Shown: positions 8,704-19,450, counted from the stretch's first letter. The stretch is DNA of 49,954 nt from an uncultured Clostridia bacterium (GCA_944332815.1 CALVKQ010000010.1:1-49954); one strand, 5' to 3'. A program made the numbers and translations. The notes: generated from the sequence alone by a model not told the origin.

Positions 8704-8933
8704 GGGGTCCCCGGGTGAAAATCTTTGATTTTCAGCTGGGGCTAAACTCGGGGTCACCGTCGCGAAATCTTCGATTTCGAGATGGGGCTAAATTCGGGGT
8801 CCCCGGGCTAAAATCTTTGATTTTAGGCTGGGGCTAAACTCGGGGTCCCCGGGCGAAAATCTTTGATTTTAGGCTGGGGTTTTAATCGGGTCCCCCGTAT
8901 GAAGATCCCGGGTTTTCATATGGGGCAAAATTG
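8704..8933. repeat. Five tandem 46-bp palindromic repeats
   Basis: Five head-to-tail units start at 8704, 8750, 8796, 8842 and 8888, each 46 bp. A unit has the plan GGGGTCCCCGG, arm, ATC-TTY-GAT core, opposing arm, CTGGGG, then a short AT-rich linker. Each unit can fold as a hairpin. The arms differ between units but stay complementary: TGAAAATC/GATTTTCA in unit 1, GCGAAATC/GATTTCG in unit 2, CTAAAATC/GATTTTAG in unit 3, TATGAAGATC/GGTTTTCATA in unit 5. The last unit runs into the -35 box of the next gene. A single copy occurs at 35448-35493. Confidence 0.9.
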
Positions 8934-8959
8934 ACGCCGAGCCGCTCAGGCATTATACT
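8931..8959 (+). promoter_or_regulatory. Promoter of the zinc-ribbon gene
   Basis: TTGACG (8931-8936), 17 bases, TATACT (8954-8959). Both hexamers are identical to those of the rny promoter at 46714-46742. The -35 box overlaps the end of the last 46-bp repeat unit. Confidence 0.75.
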
Positions 8960-8998
8960 GATAAAAAGCGGATGCGTCCGCATCCGGGGAGGTCAACT

Positions 8999-9907
8999 AT
9001 GGCTTTGGTGCGTATGACTTGTGAAAGCTGCGGCGCGCCGCTCACGCAAAAGGAGGGGATGTTCCGCTGCGAACATTGCGGTGCGAGTTACATCCGCGTG
9101 GCTGACCCCACCTTCGGCGCGGACGCGGAAAATATTTCCCTCGGCGAATTCGAAAAGATGTTGGAGGAGAACTCCGTCGTCTTCGCGGTGGACAGGGGAG
9201 GGAGCAAGGAACTCTTCGACGTGGACTCGGAGATAGTGAAAGGGAAGCTCGCTTTTGCTCACGCACGCCTTCGCGACGGGGCTTGGGCGGACGCCGTCGC
9301 CGCGCTTGACGGAGTGGGGCAGGACGTGTTTGCCGCTGAAAGGATAAGGTTGCTGGCGTCGGTGGGCGCGGCGGACGAAACGCAGCTTGCGGCGTATTCG
9401 GGCGATATAAGCGCGCTGCCCGAGTTCGAGAACGTGAAGCGGCTCGCGGACGAGCGCACCCGTAACGCTTACGAGCGGCTCGCGGACATCTGCCGCTCCA
9501 ACGCCGTTGCGGAAGAAAAGATAGCAAAGGGCATGGAACTCGTGGACGCGCAGGCGGCGGAAAGCGCGCTCGTTTACGCAAAAGAGATGCTGCGGTCTTA
9601 CCCTGCGCACGCAAAAGCGTGGGGGCTTTATATAGCGGCGAAGTGCCTCGCCGACCGCAGTTACGACCCGACGCGCGACATCGGGTTCATGTGCAAGTGT
9701 CCCGACTACAAGCGCGTGTATCTCGAAGACGGGTTTTCACCTCGGGTGCTGGCGCCCGTGGCGGCGGAAAGGTATGCGGCGACGGAAGGAAAGCGCAATG
9801 CAAGGAGCGCCGCGTTGAAAAAGTACGTCATACGCCCCGTGTTTGCCGCGGCGGCGGTGGCGATGGGCATAGTGGTGTGGAAGATAATAGAAGCGATAGG
9901 CGGTTAA
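8999..9907 (+). CDS. Zinc-ribbon protein with C-terminal membrane anchor
   Basis: A 302-residue protein of unknown function. The N-terminus holds a zinc ribbon, CESCGAPL then CEHCGASY, with two CxxC pairs at about residues 8-31. The middle is alpha-helical, with repeated Ala/Glu-rich helices that look like a TPR-type solenoid (not proven). A single hydrophobic segment near the C-terminus (about residues 280-297, VFAAAAVAMGIVVWKIIEA) suggests a tail-anchored protein facing the cytoplasm. GGGGAGG lies upstream of ATG 8999; an in-frame ATG at 8972 has no site. Own promoter; the following hpf gene also has its own promoters. Confidence 0.8.
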   Translation: MALVRMTCESCGAPLTQKEGMFRCEHCGASYIRVADPTFGADAENISLGEFEKMLEENSVVFAVDRGGSKELFDVDSEIVKGKLAFAHARLRDGAWADAVAALDGVGQDVFAAERIRLLASVGAADETQLAAYSGDISALPEFENVKRLADERTRNAYERLADICRSNAVAEEKIAKGMELVDAQAAESALVYAKEMLRSYPAHAKAWGLYIAAKCLADRSYDPTRDIGFMCKCPDYKRVYLEDGFSPRVLAPVAAERYAATEGKRNARSAALKKYVIRPVFAAAAVAMGIVVWKIIEAIGG

Positions 9908-9939
9908 AAGGCGGCGTTTTCGGGAATAGGCGATAGTGT

Positions 9940-9968
9940 TTGACATTTTGCGCGTGCGTATATATCAT
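9940..9968 (+). promoter_or_regulatory. Upstream hpf promoter (P1)
   Basis: TTGACA (9940-9945), 17 bases, TATCAT (9963-9968), about 97 bases upstream of the hpf start. Confidence 0.6.
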
Positions 9969-10006
9969 ATATTTTCGTAACGGAGTATTTTGTTTTGATA
10001 TCACTC

Positions 10007-10035
10007 TTGAATCGGGCGCATATGTTTGGTATAAT
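10007..10035 (+). promoter_or_regulatory. Downstream hpf promoter (P2)
   Basis: TTGAAT (10007-10012), 17 bases, perfect TATAAT (10030-10035), 29 bases upstream of the hpf start. With P1 it gives the hibernation factor operon two promoters. Confidence 0.75.
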
Positions 10036-10064
10036 ACAGATACCAAGCAAAGGAGGTCCGAGAT

Positions 10065-10397
10065 ATGAAATTCGAAATCTTCGGAAAAGACTACAACGTC
10101 AGCGATTCGCTGAAAGCGATCACCGAGAAGAAGTGCGCCAAGCTGGACAAGTATTTCAACGATGACGACGACGCCACGGCAAAGTTCATCGTCACGCTGG
10201 AAGGCGGCACTTACACCACGGATATGACGGTCGTTTACCGCAGTCAGACGTACAGGGCGGAGGCGTCCTCCGACTCGCCGTTCGACAACATCGACCTCGT
10301 CATCCCCAGGCTGCTCGGGCAGATCCGCAAACAGAAAGACATCTGGGGCAAGACCAAACGCGGCTCAGAAAATATATACGAGGAAGAAGAAGACTGA
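10065..10397 (+). CDS. hpf: Short ribosome hibernation promoting factor (HPF/RaiA family)
   Basis: A 110-residue protein matching the N-terminal beta-alpha-beta-beta-beta-alpha domain of HPF/YfiA, which binds the 30S decoding centre in idle ribosomes. Typical features are the opening MKFEIFGKDYNVSDSLKAITEKKCAKLDKYF, here given only as the start of the fold, then the KDIWGKTKRG basic tail and an acidic end EEEED. Most Bacillota carry the long form (about 180-190 residues) whose C-terminal domain drives 100S dimer formation; that domain is missing here. AAAGGAGGT precedes ATG 10065. The next gene overlaps its stop (TGATG). Confidence 0.85.
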   Translation: MKFEIFGKDYNVSDSLKAITEKKCAKLDKYFNDDDDATAKFIVTLEGGTYTTDMTVVYRSQTYRAEASSDSPFDNIDLVIPRLLGQIRKQKDIWGKTKRGSENIYEEEED

Positions 10398-11188
10398 TGA
10401 AAGTCGGCATCTCCACCGCAACATTCTTTTCAAAAGTTTTGACCGAGGACTCGTTCTCGGTCATTCAACGTTGCGGAGGCGAGTGTGCGGAGGTGTTCCT
10501 CACCACTCGGTGCGAATACGAGCCCTCTTTCGCGCGGCTGCTCGCCGAAAGGAAGGGGGATTTGGAGATATACTCCGTCCACGCGCTCAACACCCAGTTC
10601 GAGCCCGAGCTTTTCAATGCGGCGGCGCGCACGCGCGGCGATGCGGAGGAACTTTACCGCAAAGTGCTGAACGTGGCGCGTGTGTTGGGCGCGCGATACT
10701 ATACTTTCCACGGGCGTATGCGCCTGAAACGCAATATGGTCATCTCGCCGGAAGTCACGGGCAGACGAATGAAGGAGCTCGGCGACATCGCGGCGGAGTA
10801 CGGCGTGGAACTTTGCTTTGAAAACGTGCATTGGGCAATGTGCAATTCTCCCGAATTTTTCGCGGAGGCGAAGGAGTATTGCCCCAATGTGGGGGCGGTG
10901 CTGGACATAAAACAGGCAAGACAGAGCGGACGCGATTGGCGCGAGTACGTGGCGGTGATGGGGGACAGGCTCCGGAACGTGCACGTTTCCGACTGTGACG
11001 AGCAGGGCGCCATCAAGCTGATAGGGAAGGGCGTTTTCCCCTTCGACGAGCTGGTGCGCACGCTCCGCGCGCAGGGTTATGACGGCCCTCTCATGATAGA
11101 ACAGTACGCCGACAATTACGGGGACATCTCCGAGATAGGCGGCGCGGTGGATCATCTCAAAAAAATCGTCGGAGGAATATATGCTTAA
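10397..11188 (+). CDS. Sugar phosphate isomerase/epimerase-like TIM barrel protein
   Basis: A 263-residue protein of the xylose isomerase-like/AP endonuclease 2 superfamily. Recognisable pieces are YTFHGRMR, CFENVHWAMC (metal-ligand Glu in a strand end), VGAVLDIKQARQSG (Asp), VHVSDCD (His and Asp), and PLMIEQYADN with a C-terminal Glu, in the order expected for a divalent-metal TIM barrel. The substrate cannot be assigned. It lies between hpf and pgi with overlaps on both sides (8 bases into pgi), so it is in the same transcript and may act on a sugar phosphate. Confidence 0.8.
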   Translation: MKVGISTATFFSKVLTEDSFSVIQRCGGECAEVFLTTRCEYEPSFARLLAERKGDLEIYSVHALNTQFEPELFNAAARTRGDAEELYRKVLNVARVLGARYYTFHGRMRLKRNMVISPEVTGRRMKELGDIAAEYGVELCFENVHWAMCNSPEFFAEAKEYCPNVGAVLDIKQARQSGRDWREYVAVMGDRLRNVHVSDCDEQGAIKLIGKGVFPFDELVRTLRAQGYDGPLMIEQYADNYGDISEIGGAVDHLKKIVGGIYA

Positions 11189-12569
11189 ATTCGATTTCAA
11201 CAACATGATGGAAAAATACATAGGCGGCGACGGCTTCACGGACGCCGACCTTGCGGCGGCGCGTCCCGAAGCGGAAGCGGCTTTTAATAAGTTCGCGGCG
11301 CAGCGCGGCACGGGCATGACCGAATGGGCGGATCTGCCTTACACCCAGGACGCCGTGGTAGAGGATATCCTCGCCTGCGCGGAAGACGTCAAAAAGAACT
11401 TCGACAACTTCGTCGTCCTCGGTATAGGCGGCAGTGCGCTCGGTCCCATCGCGGTGTTCACCGCGCTATGCCATTTCAGATATAACGACCTTCCCGAAGG
11501 GAAGAGAGGGGTCAAATTCTTTGTGGAGGACAACGTGGACCCCGAAAGGATGCTCGCACTCCTTGACGTCGTGGACGTCAAACGCACGGTGTTCAACGTC
11601 ATCACCAAGAGCGGCGCGACCAGCGAAACCATGAGCCAGTATCTCATCATCGCCGACATACTCAAAAAAGCGGTGGGAGAGGATTGGAGGAAGCACATCA
11701 TCGCCACCACTTCGGAAAAGAAGGGCAATCTCATCAAGCTCGCAAAGAAAGAGGGGTTCAAGACCTTCTACATTCCCGACGGAGTGGGCGGAAGGTTCTC
11801 GGAGCTTTGTCCCGTCGGGCTGCTGCCTGCGGCGGTGCTGGGCATAGACATCAAAGGGCTGCTCGCAGGGGCGGCGGCTATGGACAAGAGGTGCGCTACG
11901 GGCGATATGTTCGCAAACCCCGCGCTCATGGCGGCGGCGCTGCAATACCTCGCGATGAAAAAAGGCAAGAACATCTCCGTCATGATGCCGTATGCGGATT
12001 CTTTGAAATATATGGCGGACTGGTACTGCCAGCTGTGGGGGGAGAGCCTCGGCAAGGCGGTGGATCTGGACGGTAAGACCGTGCACGTCGGGCAGACCCC
12101 CGTCAAGTCGTTGGGCGTCACCGATCAGCATTCCCAGGTGCAGCTTTACACGGAAGGTCCTTTTGACAAGGTGATCACCCTGATAGGGGTGGAGAAGTTC
12201 CGCGGCGACGTCACCATCGCGGAGGGCGCGGAGGAGTTCCCCGACGTCCACTTCCTGTGCGGACACACCATGAGCGAACTCATCAACACCGAACGCGTCG
12301 CCACCGAGTACGCCCTGACGCGCTCAGGGCACATGAACAACACCGTCATGCTCCCCGAGGTCAATGCGGAGTCCGTGGGCGAACTGCTCATGTTCTTCCA
12401 GCTGCAGACGGCGTACTGCGGCGCGCTGCTCAACGTGGACACGTTCAACCAGCCCGGAGTGGAGGAGGGCAAAAACGCGACTTACGCGCTCTTTGACCGC
12501 AAGGGCTACGAGGAAAAGAAGGCGGAACTCAACGCCGCTCCCAAAAAGGACGCGAAATACACCGTCTGA
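11181..12569 (+). CDS. pgi: Glucose-6-phosphate isomerase
   Basis: Converts glucose 6-phosphate to fructose 6-phosphate in glycolysis and gluconeogenesis. Diagnostic segments are VVLGIGGSALGP near residue 77, VITKSGATSETMSQY near residue 137 (sugar-phosphate binding SIS region), GVGGRFSELCPVGLLPAA near residue 200, and the conserved histidine/lysine region close to the C-terminus, including FNQPGVEEGKN. 462 residues is a usual bacterial length. GGAGG lies before ATG 11181, inside the end of the upstream gene. Confidence 0.95.
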   Translation: MLKFDFNNMMEKYIGGDGFTDADLAAARPEAEAAFNKFAAQRGTGMTEWADLPYTQDAVVEDILACAEDVKKNFDNFVVLGIGGSALGPIAVFTALCHFRYNDLPEGKRGVKFFVEDNVDPERMLALLDVVDVKRTVFNVITKSGATSETMSQYLIIADILKKAVGEDWRKHIIATTSEKKGNLIKLAKKEGFKTFYIPDGVGGRFSELCPVGLLPAAVLGIDIKGLLAGAAAMDKRCATGDMFANPALMAAALQYLAMKKGKNISVMMPYADSLKYMADWYCQLWGESLGKAVDLDGKTVHVGQTPVKSLGVTDQHSQVQLYTEGPFDKVITLIGVEKFRGDVTIAEGAEEFPDVHFLCGHTMSELINTERVATEYALTRSGHMNNTVMLPEVNAESVGELLMFFQLQTAYCGALLNVDTFNQPGVEEGKNATYALFDRKGYEEKKAELNAAPKKDAKYTV

Positions 12570-12602
12570 CAGGAGGGGAGGGCGCATCGCGCCCGAAAGG
12601 AT

Positions 12603-13181
12603 ATGTACACCTTTTACGCACTGCTCAACAGGATGAAGCTCATCGCCAGATGGAGCCTGATGCGGTCCACCACCAAGGAGGATCTCATGCAGCACGCGGC
12701 GCACGTCGCGATAATCGGTCAGGCGCTGGGCATCATCCGCAACACTTATTTCGGCGGCAGCGTGGACACGGACAAGATCGCCGCGCTCGCGCTCTATCAC
12801 GACACGGCGGAGGTGGTCAGCGGCGACCTGCCCACTCCCATAAAATATTACAGTCCGCGCATAAAGAGCGCGTACAGCGAGATAGAGGACGTCATCAACG
12901 TCAAGCTGCTCCAATCGCTGCCCAAAGAGATGGCGGAAAAGTACGCGGAGTATATCCGTCCGGACACCGAAACGACGGAATATAAACTGATGAAGGTCGC
13001 GGACAAAGTTTCCGCCTACATCAAGTGCATAGACGAACGCCTCTCCGGCAACCGCGAGTTCGACACCGCTTTCAAACGGCTGGAAAAACAGCTGGATGCC
13101 CTCATGCCCGAGTATCCCGAACTCAAATTCTTCCTCGACAATTTCGGGGAAGGCTACGGGCAGCAGCTGGATATACTCTGA
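12603..13181 (+). CDS. YfbR-like HD-domain 5'-nucleotidase
   Basis: A 192-residue HD-domain phosphohydrolase. The pattern matches E. coli YfbR, a 5'-deoxyribonucleotidase: RWSLMRSTTKEDLMQHAAHVAII near the N-terminus (first His), ALALYHDTAEVVSGDLPTP at about residues 63-80 (HD plus substrate loop) and LMKVADKVSAYIKC (final Asp). It would dephosphorylate dNMPs. It follows pgi after about 30 bases with an AAAGGA site and overlaps the ABC ATPase by TGATG. Confidence 0.87.
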   Translation: MYTFYALLNRMKLIARWSLMRSTTKEDLMQHAAHVAIIGQALGIIRNTYFGGSVDTDKIAALALYHDTAEVVSGDLPTPIKYYSPRIKSAYSEIEDVINVKLLQSLPKEMAEKYAEYIRPDTETTEYKLMKVADKVSAYIKCIDERLSGNREFDTAFKRLEKQLDALMPEYPELKFFLDNFGEGYGQQLDIL

Positions 13182-14260
13182 TGTTGAAGATAAGCGGCTT
13201 CGCGGTGCAATATCTGTACGGCGCGCGGCTGTTCGGCGGCGTGGACGCGGAGTTTCGCGACGGCGAGATAATTTCCTTTTACGGTGGGGAGGGCAGCGGA
13301 AAGAGCTCCTTCCTCAAAGGGCTTTGCGGCGCGGCGCCTGCGGAGGGCAGCGTGCTGTTGGACGGCAGACCCGTCGGAGCAAAAACGGACGACGTGGTGA
13401 TGGTGTTCCAGGACGGCGCGGTCTTTCCCTTCAAGAGCGTGTACGACAACCTCGCTTATCCGCTCGCGATACGCGGAACGGATAAGGCGGAGATAGCGCG
13501 CAAAGTGCTCGCGGCGGCGGAGGAGATGGGCATAGCGGCTTGCCTGAATATGCGCGCACGCTCCCTCTCGCTCGCCGAAAAACGCAGGATGTCCCTTGCG
13601 CGTATGGCGGTGCGCAAGGCGAGGCTGTATATCGCGGACGCACCCACCGCAGGGCTCGCGCGCGAGGACGCGGAGAGCGTGTTCGAGGACTTGTGCTCTC
13701 TTATGCGCAGGCTCGCAGCCGAGGGTGGGACGGTCATTTATTCGACCTCCGACCGCGCGGAAGCGTTGGCAGCCGCAGACAGGATCGCGGTGCTGGTGGG
13801 CGGCGAGCTCAAACAGCTCGGCAGCGCATACGACATCCGCAGAGCCCCTGCCAGCGTGTGGGCGGCGCAGGCGGTGGACAAGTGGTATAATTTCACAAAG
13901 TGCACGCTGACCTACGAAAACGGGAGCATGAAACTCGTTTTCTGCGAAGACGATGTCCTTGATGCGGAAGCGCTCCGCGGACGGGTGCAGGAGAGTTACG
14001 TGGGGAGCGAAGTGCTCGCAGGCTGGTTCCCGGAGGACGCGGCAGGCGAAAAGACCTCTCCTCTCGCGTATGCGGTGGGGGAGAGATGCTCTCACGTGTC
14101 GGTGTCCGCGGAAGGTATAGCGGAAAGGGGCGTGGGGCGCAAAGATAAAGTGCGCATACGTCCCGACGTCGCGAAAGTGACGTTGTTCGACCGCACGAAC
14201 GAGTTCAGCATAATGTCCGACGGTTCGGACGGATCGTGCTCCCCGGGCGAAGATACGTGA
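13181..14260 (+). CDS. Degenerate MalK/PotA-type ABC ATPase without permease
   Basis: A 359-residue ABC ATPase of the sugar/polyamine-importer type with a C-terminal TOBE-like regulatory region (from about residue 240). Walker A GGEGSGKS is intact at 35-42 and the Q-loop VFQDGAVFPF is present. The rest is altered: the signature reads LSLAE instead of LSGGQ, Walker B ends YIADAP so the catalytic Glu is Ala154, and the switch histidine position reads S190 (STSD instead of THD). It may bind but hardly hydrolyse ATP. No permease or binding protein is nearby. Start by TGATG overlap with the upstream nucleotidase gene. A regulatory or structural role is my inference. Confidence 0.8.
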   Translation: MLKISGFAVQYLYGARLFGGVDAEFRDGEIISFYGGEGSGKSSFLKGLCGAAPAEGSVLLDGRPVGAKTDDVVMVFQDGAVFPFKSVYDNLAYPLAIRGTDKAEIARKVLAAAEEMGIAACLNMRARSLSLAEKRRMSLARMAVRKARLYIADAPTAGLAREDAESVFEDLCSLMRRLAAEGGTVIYSTSDRAEALAAADRIAVLVGGELKQLGSAYDIRRAPASVWAAQAVDKWYNFTKCTLTYENGSMKLVFCEDDVLDAEALRGRVQESYVGSEVLAGWFPEDAAGEKTSPLAYAVGERCSHVSVSAEGIAERGVGRKDKVRIRPDVAKVTLFDRTNEFSIMSDGSDGSCSPGEDT

Positions 14261-14291
14261 TCCTCGGCAGGGGCAAAAAGGAGGGGCGATA

Positions 14292-14789
14292 ATGATCATC
14301 CTCGGGATAGATCCGGGGCTCGCCACCATGGGTTACGGGGTGGTGGAGTCGGTGAGAGGTAATGTCGCAGTCGTGGACTACGGCGTTGTCACCACGCCCA
14401 AGGATATCACATTGCCGCAAAGATTGGGGCGCATCGAGGAGGGCGTCGCCGCGCTCATCGAGAAATTCCGCCCCGAAAATATCGCGATAGAGGAACTGTT
14501 CTTTTCAAAGAACATCACCAACGGTATCATGGTCGCGGAGGCGAGAGGGGTCATCCTGCTCACCGCCAACAAGCTGCTGGGAGAGGAGGTGTATGAATAC
14601 ACTCCCAATCAGATAAAGCAAGCCATAACGGGTTACGGCGGCGCGGACAAGATACAGATGCAGCTCATGGTGCAGGCGCTCCTGCGCCTTAAAAAGGTGC
14701 CCCGTCCCGACGACGCGGCGGACGCGCTCGCGGTGGCTCTGTGCCACGCGCACACCAGCAGGCTGTCCACCGAGTTCAAGGTGAGGTGA
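14292..14789 (+). CDS. ruvC: Holliday junction resolvase RuvC
   Basis: Endonuclease that cuts Holliday junctions moved by RuvAB. The acidic catalytic residues appear in order: LGIDPGLATMGYG (Asp7), IAIEELFF (Glu near 67), and PDDAADALAVALCH near residue 140. 165 residues is standard. AAAGGAGG precedes ATG 14292. A 217-base gap separates it from ruvA; I see no convincing gene in it. Confidence 0.95.
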   Translation: MIILGIDPGLATMGYGVVESVRGNVAVVDYGVVTTPKDITLPQRLGRIEEGVAALIEKFRPENIAIEELFFSKNITNGIMVAEARGVILLTANKLLGEEVYEYTPNQIKQAITGYGGADKIQMQLMVQALLRLKKVPRPDDAADALAVALCHAHTSRLSTEFKVR

Positions 14790-15006
14790 AAGCTGTCGCT
14801 TGCTCCGAATGCGGTCGCAGCGCTTCCCGACCTGCTCTTATCGCGTTCGCGTCGGCGGTCGCTCCGAAACGGACGCCTGTGCGAAGCATCTGCGGACACG
14901 GGACGACGGGCGGCGCTAAAACCGTAAGCGAGCATATGAACGACGGCGCGGACGGGGACGCTCCGCGCACCGATATGAAAAAAATTGCCGAGAGGCGTGA
15001 GGAAAT

Positions 15007-15591
15007 ATGTACAATTACATCAAGGGCACTCTTGTCGCGGCGGAGCCGGGCAGGGTGGTGCTGGAAAACAACGGTATAGGCTACGAACTCGGGGTGAGCG
15101 GCAACACTCTCGCGGACGCGAACGTGGTTGGGAAGGAGATGAAACTCTACACCTATCTTTACGTCAGGGAGGACGTCTTCTCCCTTTACGGATTTTCGCG
15201 CGCGGAGGAAAAGACGCTGTTCATGCGCCTCATCGAGATAAGCGGCGTGGGCCCTAAACTCGCCATGCAGATCCTGAGCGGCTACGACCTGGGTACCCTT
15301 ACGGTAGCCATAGCGACGGGGGACGTCAAGACCCTTTCCAAGATAAAGGGGCTGGGGAAAAAGACGGCGGAACTCATCGTGCTCAACCTGCGCGAGCAGG
15401 TGGCGGTGGACATGGCGGACGCAGCGACCGAAATAGGCGGAGCCATGGAAGCGGACGTGTCCGACGCAGTGTTCGCGCTGGTGTCCCTCGGGGTGTCCAA
15501 CACGGACGCGGTGCGCGCCGTGCAGAAGGCAAAGGAAACGGCAAACGGAGTGCAGGAGCTCATCTCCACCGCACTGAAATATATAAGCTAA
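15007..15591 (+). CDS. ruvA: Holliday junction branch migration protein RuvA
   Basis: Tetrameric junction-binding subunit. Domain I (OB fold) opens with YNYIKGTLVAAEPG; helix-hairpin-helix motifs follow at ISGVGPKLAMQIL (about residue 79) and IKGLGKKTAELIV (about residue 114); the C-terminal three-helix domain that contacts RuvB ends the protein with VSLGVSNTDAVRAVQKA. 194 residues, normal. GAGG precedes ATG 15007. Confidence 0.95.
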   Translation: MYNYIKGTLVAAEPGRVVLENNGIGYELGVSGNTLADANVVGKEMKLYTYLYVREDVFSLYGFSRAEEKTLFMRLIEISGVGPKLAMQILSGYDLGTLTVAIATGDVKTLSKIKGLGKKTAELIVLNLREQVAVDMADAATEIGGAMEADVSDAVFALVSLGVSNTDAVRAVQKAKETANGVQELISTALKYIS

Positions 15592-15649
15592 ATCAAAAAG
15601 TCGCGGTTAAAGTGACGGAAAGAGCAGTTAAAACTGCGTAACGGTGCAT

Positions 15650-16690
15650 ATGGACGAGGAAAGGATCGTTAGCAGCCTGACAATAGAAGACGACGAGTCG
15701 GAGGTCACACTCCGCCCCAGATGTATGGCGGATTACGTCGGGCAGGACAAGATCAAGAAGAATTTGGAGATATTCATCTCCGCGGCAAAGGCGAGGGGAG
15801 AGGCGCTCGACCACGTTTTGCTTTACGGCCCTCCGGGGCTCGGCAAGACCACGCTCGCGCACGTCATCGCAAACGAACTCGGCTCACAGATCAGGGTGAC
15901 TTCCGGCCCTGCGATAGAACGCCCGGCGGACCTTGCCGCCATACTCACCAATCTCGAAAAGGGGGATATCCTCTTCATTGACGAGATACACCGCCTCAAC
16001 CGCAGCATCGAGGAGGTGCTGTACCCTGCGATGGAGGACTATTCGCTGGATATAGTGTCCGGCAAGGGACCCATGGCGAGGAGCATCCGCATCCCCCTCA
16101 AAAAGTTTACGCTCATAGGCGCGACCACTCGCGCAGGGATGTTGTCGGGTCCTCTCCGCGACCGCTTCGGGATGCTGATGAGGCTGGAAATGTACACTCC
16201 GCAGGAACTGGCGAAGATAATCCGCCGCTCCGCGAACATTCTGGGCGTGAGCATACAGGCGGACGCTGCCGAAGAAGTCGCGCGCCGCAGCCGCGGCACT
16301 CCGCGAGTTGCCAACCGTCTGCTCCGCCGCGTGCGCGATTTCGCGCAGGTGGAGGGGCTGGAAAGCATCCCCATGGACGTGACGAAGAAGGCGCTCGCGC
16401 ATCTGGACGTGGACGAACTGGGGTTGGACGTGGTGGACAGGACAGTGCTGGAAGCCATAGTCGACAAGTTCGGCGGAGGCCCTGTCGGGCTGGACACCCT
16501 CGCCGCGGCGACGGGGGAGGAAGCCACCACCATAGAGGACGTCGTGGAGCCGTTCCTCATACAGTTGGGTTTCATAGGCAGGACACCCAGGGGCAGGGTG
16601 TGCACGGAAAACGCGTATAAACACCTGGGCAAAAAGCCTCCGGCGAGCAAGGGCACGGTGGTGCAGACCAGCCTTTTCGACGAGGATTGA
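15650..16690 (+). CDS. ruvB: Holliday junction helicase RuvB
   Basis: AAA+ motor for branch migration. [19 protein letters not shown] is the family N-terminus; Walker [10 protein letters not shown], Walker [11 protein letters not shown], sensor [19 protein letters not shown] and the arginine-finger region follow, then a winged helix with [13 protein letters not shown] use ATG 15650 (346 residues); GTG 15644 is also in frame. The ribosome site is weak. A 14-bp palindrome, GCAGTT-AA-AACTGC at 15624-15637, lies just upstream and might affect translation. Confidence 0.95.
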   Translation: MDEERIVSSLTIEDDESEVTLRPRCMADYVGQDKIKKNLEIFISAAKARGEALDHVLLYGPPGLGKTTLAHVIANELGSQIRVTSGPAIERPADLAAILTNLEKGDILFIDEIHRLNRSIEEVLYPAMEDYSLDIVSGKGPMARSIRIPLKKFTLIGATTRAGMLSGPLRDRFGMLMRLEMYTPQELAKIIRRSANILGVSIQADAAEEVARRSRGTPRVANRLLRRVRDFAQVEGLESIPMDVTKKALAHLDVDELGLDVVDRTVLEAIVDKFGGGPVGLDTLAAATGEEATTIEDVVEPFLIQLGFIGRTPRGRVCTENAYKHLGKKPPASKGTVVQTSLFDED

Positions 16691-18873
<2,183 letters not shown>

Positions 18874-18907
18874 ATGGAAGAATATTGCAATTAGTGCGGC
18901 AATTCTG

Positions 18908-18935
18908 TTGATTTTGTCAACAATTTGTGTATAAT
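18908..18935 (+). promoter_or_regulatory. yajC promoter
   Basis: TTGATT (18908-18913), 16 bases, TATAAT (18930-18935), 57 bases upstream of the yajC start. Confidence 0.65.
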
Positions 18936-18992
18936 TGTCAGTATAACTCAAAAATAAACCCGTCCTATGCGGACAAAAAGGAGAAACAAAAC

Positions 18993-19397
18993 ATGGGTGG
19001 AAGCTGGTGGATCTATATCGTTATCGGTGTTATCCTGGTGGCGATGATACTTCTGACAATTATTCCTCAGAAAAAAAGACAGAAACAGCAACAGGAAATG
19101 ATGAACAGTCTGACCGTCGGCACTAAGATCATGACCATAGGCAGACTGGTGGGCAAGATCACGCAGGTCAATGCGGACAACACTCTGTACGTCAACGTCG
19201 GCACGGAGCTCAATCCCACCATCATCGTCATTGACAAGAACGCTGTCGGTCTGGTGCTTGAAAACGTCGCGGCGCCCGTGGTCACCCCCGTCGAAGAGCC
19301 TGCCAAGGCCGAACCCGAGCAGGAAGAGATCTTCGAAGAAGCGAAGGACAGCAATGACGACGTTGCCGTCGAAGACCTCACCGATGACAAGAAATAA
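18993..19397 (+). CDS. yajC: YajC, preprotein translocase accessory subunit
   Basis: Small membrane protein of the SecDF-YajC complex. One membrane segment lies at about residues 4-24 (WWIYIVIGVILVAMILLTII), followed by PQKKRQKQQQEMMNSL and the cytoplasmic domain with the hallmark VGTKIMTIGRLVGKI. The C-terminal 40 residues are an acidic Pro/Glu/Asp tail, giving 134 residues. AAAGGAG precedes ATG 18993; an earlier in-frame ATG at 18927 lies within the promoter. secD and secF are close by but separately transcribed. Confidence 0.92.
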   Translation: MGGSWWIYIVIGVILVAMILLTIIPQKKRQKQQQEMMNSLTVGTKIMTIGRLVGKITQVNADNTLYVNVGTELNPTIIVIDKNAVGLVLENVAAPVVTPVEEPAKAEPEQEEIFEEAKDSNDDVAVEDLTDDKK

Positions 19398-19424
19398 GCC
19401 TCGTTTTACACGAACGCAAAACGC

Positions 19425-19450
19425 AAGACCGCCTCATATGGGGCGGTCTT
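19425..19450. terminator. Terminator between yajC and the opposing membrane gene
   Basis: A 9-bp stem AAGACCGCC/GGCGGTCTT with an eight-base loop lies between two converging genes. The T-run is short on either side, so efficiency is uncertain. Confidence 0.6.

Noticed and set aside
8704..8933. The 46-bp array as a CRISPR array
   Set aside because: Units are directly adjacent with no unique spacers and no cas genes nearby.
14787..15006. Possible small gene with a CSECG motif in the ruvC-ruvA gap
   Set aside because: The frame runs on into ruvA out of frame, the lone CxxC has no partner pair, and no ribosome site fits. I treat the gap as non-coding.
15624..15637. 14-bp palindrome before ruvB as a terminator or operator
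   Set aside because: It is short and AT-rich at its centre, with no T-run and no known consensus; noted only in the ruvB entry.
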